Below, one piece after another: positions 27,883 through 32,739 of a DNA stretch of 32,739 bases. Source of the stretch: a virus. The notes under the pieces were generated by a model, which was given only the letters and a program-made list of their open reading frames with translations, did not search any database and had not been told where the DNA came from. Location: positions 1 to 32,739 of the IMG/VR virus record IMGVR_UViG_3300010885_054874. One strand, given 5' to 3'. Each line of letters starts with the position of its first letter. Position 1 is the first letter of the stretch. The translations under genes were made by a program, and so were the position numbers.

Positions 27883-28195
27883 TTTTTACCTCTTGTGGCA
27901 TAATTCTTTCTTCAAAAGATGTTGCAATAGGTGCAATTACAAGGTTTCCACTTGAAATATAAGAAACCATTGGTTTATTTGTTTCTTGATTAAAAAAATG
28001 TTTTCCTGCCTGTGAATGGTCATTATTAGAAACCATTTCCGCAAGCTTTGCAGTGGTCATAAAGGTAGCTTGTGTGCCAGAAGCCATTTGATTATTAATA
28101 AAAGTGCACAACGTAGACATCCACGCTTTTATTTCTTGTGGGTCTGACCCATTGGGTGCAACTAATGCGGTAGGCTGATTTGTGTTGTAACTCAT
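27875..28195 (-). CDS. Small tail-block protein (106 aa)
   Basis: Starts at 28195 after GGAGGTCTTA, overlapping the previous stop (TAATG). Mixed helix and strand: LVAPNGSDPQEIKAWMSTLC, FINNQMASGTQATFMTTAKL. Between the gp4-like and gp7-like genes, where P22 keeps gp14 and gp26. It is not long enough for a needle (gp26, 233). Gp14 is an assembly factor for ejection proteins, so this could be its equivalent by position only. Confidence 0.65.
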   Translation of the reverse strand: MSYNTNQPTALVAPNGSDPQEIKAWMSTLCTFINNQMASGTQATFMTTAKLAEMVSNNDHSQAGKHFFNQETNKPMVSYISSGNLVIAPIATSFEERIMPQEVKNV

Positions 28196-28881
28196 TAAGA
28201 CCTCCCTCCAGAGGCAAAATAAAGAAATGGAAAAGAGCCGCTAGAATTTCTTGATTTAAAAATTGTATTTATACGCGGCGAAAGCGCAATAACGCGTTGT
28301 GATTTAAGCGTGTTATAACTTTCATCTCTGAGCTTTTCTAGCTCTGGGCTCCATTCAACGCGATATTTAGATGCCATCCTAAAGCCGCCTTCGTATTGCA
28401 AAGCGTCAATCATAAAGTTAGGCACTTGAGGTGGTAATTCTTGGCCAAGTTTTAGCGGACCAATAGCAGGCCTTCCCCATACAATAAATTCATAATTTGG
28501 AACGGAAGGAACGGGATAAACCAAAATGGTTTGATATTGAGGGTCAAAATAATAAATTTGCGGTATGCCCGATAAATTTATTATTGAGGTTAATTCAACC
28601 CATTTTGTTAAATCCACAGGACGCAATGGTTGTTGAACAGTTTTGCCAGAAAAAACAAACGACACCATGTCAACGCTAACAAATTGCGTGTTTTTTAATT
28701 GTTCGTAATTTGTAAAGTTAAATACTGAGGCATACGGTATATAAGAACGCCAAGAGTCAAACAATAAATTTAACTCGTCTAGCGTTTCTTGTTGTACACC
28801 GCCGTCAATTGCAGGCTCAAGTTGTTTATCTTGCAAGCCCGCATTTGAAATACATGACGAAACCAAAGAATCAACTAACAT
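28195..28881 (-). CDS. Head-to-tail adaptor, P22 gp4-like
   Basis: 228 residues. The pattern ELNLLFDSWRSYIPYASVFN, a beta core with Y-x-F-I-V-W-G-R, and a C-terminal PNFMIDALQYEGGFRMASKY belongs to the gp4-type adaptor that binds the portal and receives gp10. GAGGGTTT precedes the ATG at 28881. It follows coat and the 302-residue gene, whereas the gp10-like gene is placed elsewhere. Longer than P22 gp4 (166) by an N-terminal and a C-terminal extension. Confidence 0.68.
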   Translation of the reverse strand: MLVDSLVSSCISNAGLQDKQLEPAIDGGVQQETLDELNLLFDSWRSYIPYASVFNFTNYEQLKNTQFVSVDMVSFVFSGKTVQQPLRPVDLTKWVELTSIINLSGIPQIYYFDPQYQTILVYPVPSVPNYEFIVWGRPAIGPLKLGQELPPQVPNFMIDALQYEGGFRMASKYRVEWSPELEKLRDESYNTLKSQRVIALSPRINTIFKSRNSSGSFPFLYFASGGRS

Positions 28882-28890
28882 AAACCCTCA

Positions 28891-29790
28891 TTAATATGGT
28901 TTTAATAAAATAGGGGGTGTATCTATGTAAATAATGTCTCCAACATTCTTGCTTGCGTTACATAAAACAATAGAATTTATTGAAGGATTAGAAAAAACAG
29001 GATTAAGTTGAACACCACCATTAGCCACAATAGTTGTTCTTGCAGGGTCATATCCCATGTTAGGAGAAACCCTAACGGCAGCCAATTCCCACGTCATATT
29101 GAACGTTGCTCCAGTACCCGATCCAGTTGTAGAAGTCTGGGGGACTGGGTTTGATGGCAAATTCATATAAACGCCAGGTGCTAAAATACTATAAGTAGCA
29201 ATAGAACCTCCCGCGCCAATACTATTAACTCTTATTTGACCGCCGTCTAAATCTCGCCAAACATCATTTACAGCGTATCCCGTGCCAGGATTTTGTAAAG
29301 TTGCGGTTTTAAGTTGCATTGCATCAATTGAAACGACTGCACCAGTACCATTTCCTTGTACAGTAATAGTAGGAATAGTTACAAACGATCCCGCGTTTAC
29401 TATTGTTGCGCTTAAAATTGTTGCGCCAGTCACTGAAACATCTACACCCGAAATTAATAAAGTATTTTGGTAAAAATCTTTGTTAATAACGTCATAACAA
29501 GAAACAGGAAAGAAAAAATTTTGAATAGCAAATAATCCTTTTGGCAACTTACCTAATACAGAATTTTTAGCAGTTGTTGTTCCAGTTATTGTCATTGCGC
29601 CTCTTAAGCTACAAGTACCAAAACCAGTTAAAGTAATTTTTGGTTCAGATCCAACTTTTGGAATAGCAACAGAAGATGAACCAGGAATAAATTCAAAAAC
29701 ATTATTTTGTGTCATTTGGTTATAAATGTCTTGATAACTTGCGTAAATACCAGACCTTGGAGAAGCAATATTTATATTTTGATAGCTCAT
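28891..29790 (-). CDS. Virion surface/decoration-type protein with GTGA repeats (299 aa)
   Basis: Start at ATG 29790, with TAGGTG upstream. A GTG three codons earlier overlaps that site and is less likely. After residue about 120 there are repeated 'NAG-x-x-x-x-P-T-I-T-V-x-G-N-G-T-G-A' type units (IVNAGSFVTIPTITVQGNGT, LQNPGTGYAVNDV, TTGSGTGATFNMTWELAAVR). Such repeats are common in phage structural proteins and build beta-sandwich or solenoid surfaces. It lies right after coat and before gp4-like, so decoration or a capsid-vertex protein is plausible. Not a named family to me. Confidence 0.6.
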   Translation of the reverse strand: MSYQNINIASPRSGIYASYQDIYNQMTQNNVFEFIPGSSSVAIPKVGSEPKITLTGFGTCSLRGAMTITGTTTAKNSVLGKLPKGLFAIQNFFFPVSCYDVINKDFYQNTLLISGVDVSVTGATILSATIVNAGSFVTIPTITVQGNGTGAVVSIDAMQLKTATLQNPGTGYAVNDVWRDLDGGQIRVNSIGAGGSIATYSILAPGVYMNLPSNPVPQTSTTGSGTGATFNMTWELAAVRVSPNMGYDPARTTIVANGGVQLNPVFSNPSINSIVLCNASKNVGDIIYIDTPPILLKPY

Positions 29791-29818
29791 TATTAGCACC
29801 TATTATTAAAAATTTTTT

Positions 29819-29846
29819 ATCCCTAAAAAGATTTCTTTCTAGGGAT
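29819..29846 (-). terminator. Long hairpin after the coat gene, possible partial terminator or 3' stabiliser
   Basis: On the leftward strand ATCCCTAGAAAGA and TCTTTTTAGGGAT fold into an almost perfect 13-bp hairpin with a very small loop, followed by AAAAAATTTTT. It sits between the coat stop and the next gene. The 6-A gap before the T-run makes a full terminator doubtful. It could protect the 3' end of a coat-only mRNA, as hairpins often do in phages. Confidence 0.55.
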
Positions 29847-29852
29847 TTTTGA

Positions 29853-31160
29853 TTACACTATTAAGGTTGGAACGCGCATTACGTAAGGCGCAAACGCACA
29901 GATTCCGAGCATTTGTGAAATACGGAAAATGTTAGAAAGCTCAAGAATAAAACCTTGTGCGTAAACACTAACGGGAATGTTGGGGTTACCGCGACCAATT
30001 GTTTTAGAATTATCAGCACCGTACACTTCGCCCATTGGAACAGGCACCATGCTAAGACCAGAAGGAACATAGCAATAGTTGTTATTAAAGGTAGCTGGAA
30101 AAGCTTCAACGGCTGCGCCAGGAGCTGGCAATGATTCAACGTTTGCATTCATCCCCATAATCATTAGCGGATAAGGCAATTTAATTGTTACGTTTCCTGC
30201 GCCGTCACCAAAAGCATCTTGTTGTGCTGTCACTACAAGCGTGTCATTTGTTGGAGCAAATTCAATTGGTTTTAACAAGTAAACACTAGGAATTGCAAAC
30301 AAATCACCAGCATTAACAAGTTTAGCAGATGAAGTGCCACCTACTGATAATGTAATTTCCATTCCATCAGAAGAAACACTACCGACTGTAATAGTTGGGT
30401 ATTGAGTTGCGTTTGATAATGCGCCAGAAGTATGAACATTGATTTGGTTAGATTGAAATAAATTTAATCCTGCCAATAATGTACCGTTCTTTTCTCCGCC
30501 AACATACGCAGTTTTAGTGATTTTTTCATTGATTTGTTGGTTAAACATGTTTTGAAGTGAGCTAGCAACGCTGGCCGCATCATCAAGATTCATTAGCATA
30601 AATCTGTCTTGAAATTGAAACTCGTAACGAGTCATTTTCTTGTTAATTTGCTGAATGGTTGACCAGCTAGTTAAACTAGACATTTCTGAAGGTTTATTAA
30701 TATGACAATAAAAAGCAGACGTTTCTAATCGATACGCAGCAACTTGTTCTTGCGCTGTTGCCATAGCTTGATGAGCTGGAAATGCATAGTTATCAACTAA
30801 AGCACGTTCCATGTCGCCTGTTAAAGCATCTTTACCGCCAACCAAGTTTAGTTTGTATTGATATAAATTCCATTGATAAGTTACGTTGTAAATATCTTGC
30901 TCAGTAATAACAAACGGAATAACAACATCGTTAATTGCTGTTGGGGTTGTTACAGTAAGACCTGTTGACACTCCGGGATAACCTGGAATTTTAATGTTAA
31001 CGGTACTACCTGGAGCAAATCCTTTTGATTGTGAATCGTTAAAAATTTCTTCGTATTTGCGATTTGCTGTGCGAAGAATTGAAAAAGCATTTTCGTGAAA
31101 CTCACCCATTTGGCGAGCTACAAAATTGGTTACTACAGATTGATTTAATGTGACTGTCAT
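29853..31160 (-). CDS. Major coat protein, P22 gp5-like
   Basis: 435 residues, against 430 for P22 gp5. Start at ATG 31160 with TTCGAGGAAATT upstream. A longer frame from 31214 would add 18 hydrophobic residues. N-terminal VVTNFVARQMGEFHENAFSI, RTANRKYEEIFND, then KGFAPGSTVNIKIPGYP, matches the N-arm and E-loop of P22-type HK97-fold coats. The insertion-like central part (QYPTITVGSVSSDGMEITLS) fits the I-domain. It ends MLGICAFAPYVMRVPTLIV. The gene has its own promoter-like site (31322-31350) and a hairpin behind it, in line with high expression. Confidence 0.9.
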   Translation of the reverse strand: MTVTLNQSVVTNFVARQMGEFHENAFSILRTANRKYEEIFNDSQSKGFAPGSTVNIKIPGYPGVSTGLTVTTPTAINDVVIPFVITEQDIYNVTYQWNLYQYKLNLVGGKDALTGDMERALVDNYAFPAHQAMATAQEQVAAYRLETSAFYCHINKPSEMSSLTSWSTIQQINKKMTRYEFQFQDRFMLMNLDDAASVASSLQNMFNQQINEKITKTAYVGGEKNGTLLAGLNLFQSNQINVHTSGALSNATQYPTITVGSVSSDGMEITLSVGGTSSAKLVNAGDLFAIPSVYLLKPIEFAPTNDTLVVTAQQDAFGDGAGNVTIKLPYPLMIMGMNANVESLPAPGAAVEAFPATFNNNYCYVPSGLSMVPVPMGEVYGADNSKTIGRGNPNIPVSVYAQGFILELSNIFRISQMLGICAFAPYVMRVPTLIV

Positions 31161-31321
31161 AATTTCCTCGAAGTTAAAAAAGTAAATAATTGCTATTAAT
31201 GCAAACTTCATCATTTACCTTTTAACGTCGAGGAGACGAGCCGATGAAAGCTGTTAGGATTTATTGTTTCCTTAAAACTTTAAAATTAATACTCAAGTTT
31301 ATGGACTTTGGGGTCATAATC

Positions 31322-31350
31322 ATTATTTCAATTATTAGCAAAAATGTCAA
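31322..31350 (-). promoter_or_regulatory. Consensus-like promoter for the coat gene
   Basis: On the minus strand a perfect TTGACA (31350-31345), exactly 17 bases and AATAAT (31327-31322, five of six). Lies 3 bases below the scaffold stop and about 160 bases before the coat ATG, giving a long leader. This is the best sigma-70-like match seen in the late region. Confidence 0.7.
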
Positions 31351-31353
31351 TAT

Positions 31354-32091
31354 TTAAATAAGTCCTTTTTCTTTTAAATAGGATTTATTGTCAAAACCAT
31401 ACGTTTGATTGGAACCTTTAATAACAGGTTCAACATTATATTGATTAGGACCTGGCTTTTTAACTGCTAATTTATCGCTTACTTCTTTAATATATTTTTT
31501 AAGTTCAAAAGGTGATGCCGCCCTGGCAATATCTAAATCTGATTGATCTGATAAGAGTTGCTTAGCTACTGCCGCAATATTAGGAATGTAATTCATTTGC
31601 GCTAAAGCATTAAATACACGATGGTCATCGGGAGTTTTTTCAGCTTCTTGAATTAATTGCGCAAATTCAGGGTCTTCTTTGCATGCGTTTTCAAGTTTTA
31701 CGCCCAATGCTTCATTATTTTGTTTTTGTGTCATCATGTTGTATTGTTCTGCTGCTTTTTGATCGGCAGCTTTGTTAACATAATGCATTGCTTGCTGAAA
31801 ATCTTCAGGACTAATTTGATTTGCCTGAGCTTTTTTTAATAAATCGTCTTTTTGCAAAGAAAGTTCTTTAAGTGCGGCATTTTCAGCAGCTAAAGCTTCT
31901 TTGTCTTTTCTTTCTTTGTTAACTCGTTTTTGTACTATTGCAGACACTTCTTCTGGTGTGTGCAGTTTTTTCCCTTTATTTGCTTCATTGTTTTCGTTTC
32001 CTGTATTTTCTTGTTCTGGAATTTGTTCTTGCTCTTGCATTTGATTGTTATTTTGTTCTTCTGGCATTTGCTGTTCGTCTTGTTGATACAT
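31354..32091 (-). CDS. Scaffolding protein, P22 gp8-like
   Basis: 245 residues, shorter than P22 gp8 (303). The first 40 are Gln/Glu/Asn-rich and disordered, followed by helices (EEVSAIVQKRVNKERKDKEA, LAAENAALKELSLQKDDLL) and a C-terminal ELKKYIKEVSDKLAVKK with an ending YGFDNKSYLKEKGLI. Scaffolds in P22-type phages guide coat assembly and leave before packaging, with a C-terminal basic helix that binds coat. It sits directly upstream of coat with GAGGAAATATT before the ATG. Position and composition support the call. Confidence 0.8.
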   Translation of the reverse strand: MYQQDEQQMPEEQNNNQMQEQEQIPEQENTGNENNEANKGKKLHTPEEVSAIVQKRVNKERKDKEALAAENAALKELSLQKDDLLKKAQANQISPEDFQQAMHYVNKAADQKAAEQYNMMTQKQNNEALGVKLENACKEDPEFAQLIQEAEKTPDDHRVFNALAQMNYIPNIAAVAKQLLSDQSDLDIARAASPFELKKYIKEVSDKLAVKKPGPNQYNVEPVIKGSNQTYGFDNKSYLKEKGLI

Positions 32092-32105
32092 AATATTTCC
32101 TCTTG

Positions 32106-32739
32106 TTAATTTATATTAGCGCTACAACCTTCTATGGCAAAATCTAATTCTCCATAAAAAGTAAATTTAAGTGTTATTTCATGCCTAAACGAAACAACGC
32201 ACATCCATTGCAACGGACATTGTGTTTGACCTGTTTTTCCTATGGGTCTACTTACTGTGTTTTGCCATTGCCGTGAATCTTTTGAAATTGCTAATTGCAC
32301 ATGATTTAAATTAAATTGAGAACTTCCTTGAACAATATCAAGGCTAACTCCTTTTAATAAATTTCTAAACGTTCCTATTTTTTTATTTTCACACAGTCTT
32401 TTTAAAACTAATTCTCTTTTTATGTTTGCTGGAGCCAAAGTTAAAGTATAAATTCCATCTTGCAAGGCAATTGATTCGCTTGTGCGAGATGCGCCCACTA
32501 TTAAATCATCGCTTAATGCCCATTTTTGTGATGATTCACACCACACCCACGCAATACCACTTTGCAAAAACGAAAGATGATAAAAAAAGTTGCCTCTAAA
32601 CGAGTAAAAAGAACCATAACAGCGTTTAACATCAGGATATTCACTAATTATTCTTGAAATACCCACACAAATAGGGCTATCTGGTGATAAATTTGGTAAA
32701 TAATTCCAGCCAGAGGCTGTTATTTCCATTGGTAAATAA
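32106..32739 (-). CDS. P22 gp10-like tail hub protein (C-terminal part)
   Basis: The 3' part of the gene that starts at 863 and crosses the repeat. Reads DFGAISTDSIINSVNKIYFL upstream of the repeat, then after it YHLSFLQSGIAWVWCESSQK and the C-terminus SFRHEITLKFTFYGELDFAI. The ending resembles the P22 gp10 end (IGFKLRVITKSPVTLSGCQI). An ATG at 32729 is internal to this gene and is not its start. The scaffold gene begins 14 bases further on. Confidence 0.7.
   Translation of the reverse strand, partial: YLPMEITASGWNYLPNLSPDSPICVGISRIISEYPDVKRCYGSFYSFRGNFFYHLSFLQSGIAWVWCESSQKWALSDDLIVGASRTSESIALQDGIYTLTLAPANIKRELVLKRLCENKKIGTFRNLLKGVSLDIVQGSSQFNLNHVQLAISKDSRQWQNTVSRPIGKTGQTQCPLQWMCVVSFRHEITLKFTFYGELDFAIEGCSANIN
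32617..32739. repeat. Terminal direct repeat, right copy
   Basis: Identical to 1-123. See the left copy. It lies inside the gp10-like gene, which makes a regulated cohesive end less likely and an assembly overlap or permuted genome more likely. Confidence 0.95.

Noticed and set aside
31161-31214. Longer start for the coat gene at 31214
   Set aside because: It adds 18 hydrophobic residues. The ATG at 31160 has GAGGAAATT and fits the P22 coat N-terminus and length.
1-32739. tRNA genes, insertion sequences, integrase or attachment sites
   Set aside because: No clear tRNA cloverleaf, transposase motif or tyrosine/serine recombinase motif was found by reading. Short dyads are better explained as operators or hairpins.

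Overview
This window reads as one complete, AT-rich double-stranded DNA bacteriophage genome. The first 123 bases (1-123) are repeated exactly as the last 123 (32617-32739), and a single gene runs off one end and in at the other, so the unit is a circularly closed or circularly permuted molecule of about 32,616 bp. The virion genes follow the P22-type short-tailed (podovirus) plan: terminase, a 739-residue portal with a glutamine/alanine-rich coiled-coil tail, scaffold, P22-fold coat, gp4-like and gp10-like tail hub proteins, three glycine/alanine/glutamine-rich ejection proteins, and tail appendages. Strong AGGAG-type ribosome sites and a small lipoprotein in the lysis region point to a Gram-negative host. 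I cannot name the host. No integrase was found.

Layout. (1) A long leftward late operon starts near 6692, runs through the small terminase subunit, a GroES-like co-chaperonin, the large terminase subunit, small genes and the portal, crosses the window ends through the gp10-like gene, then continues through scaffold, coat, tail hub, ejection proteins, appendages and a small lysis cassette to about 17847. (2) A control region (6996-7308) has a helix-turn-helix gene, a perfect 10-bp dyad, three 20-bp tandem repeats and divergent promoters. It feeds a rightward early operon (7309-9620) of small unknown genes and a pentapeptide-repeat protein, closed by a strong terminator. (3) Right after that terminator, a promoter-like site leads straight into two type I-C CRISPR-like repeats (9694-9780) with no cas genes, followed by two small genes and another terminator. 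(4) A leftward block holds a DUF1064 nuclease, a small gene and an O-like replication initiator whose gene contains iteron-like repeats. (5) A second switch (Cro/YdaS-like gene against a rightward operon, with two copies of one operator) controls a recombination set: RecE-type exonuclease, Bet annealase and an SSB-like protein. (6) An AlpA-like regulator and two small genes lie before the converging late transcripts.

How it fits together: the replication and recombination genes make concatemeric DNA, the terminase packages it through the portal into a coat/scaffold procapsid, and the late operon supplies tail and lysis. The most notable element is the solitary pair of CRISPR-like repeats. Both copies keep the type I-C stem base and 3' handle, but their stems differ and are compensated, and only 18 nt separate them. 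The first repeat begins at the predicted transcription start. This is the architecture expected of an RNA anti-CRISPR (Racr), a decoy that captures Cas proteins. Other points worth a look are the co-chaperonin inside the terminase operon, two appendage genes sharing a duplicated N-terminal module, a hairpin loop that copies the 16S anti-Shine-Dalgarno sequence, and the lack of a recognisable endolysin.
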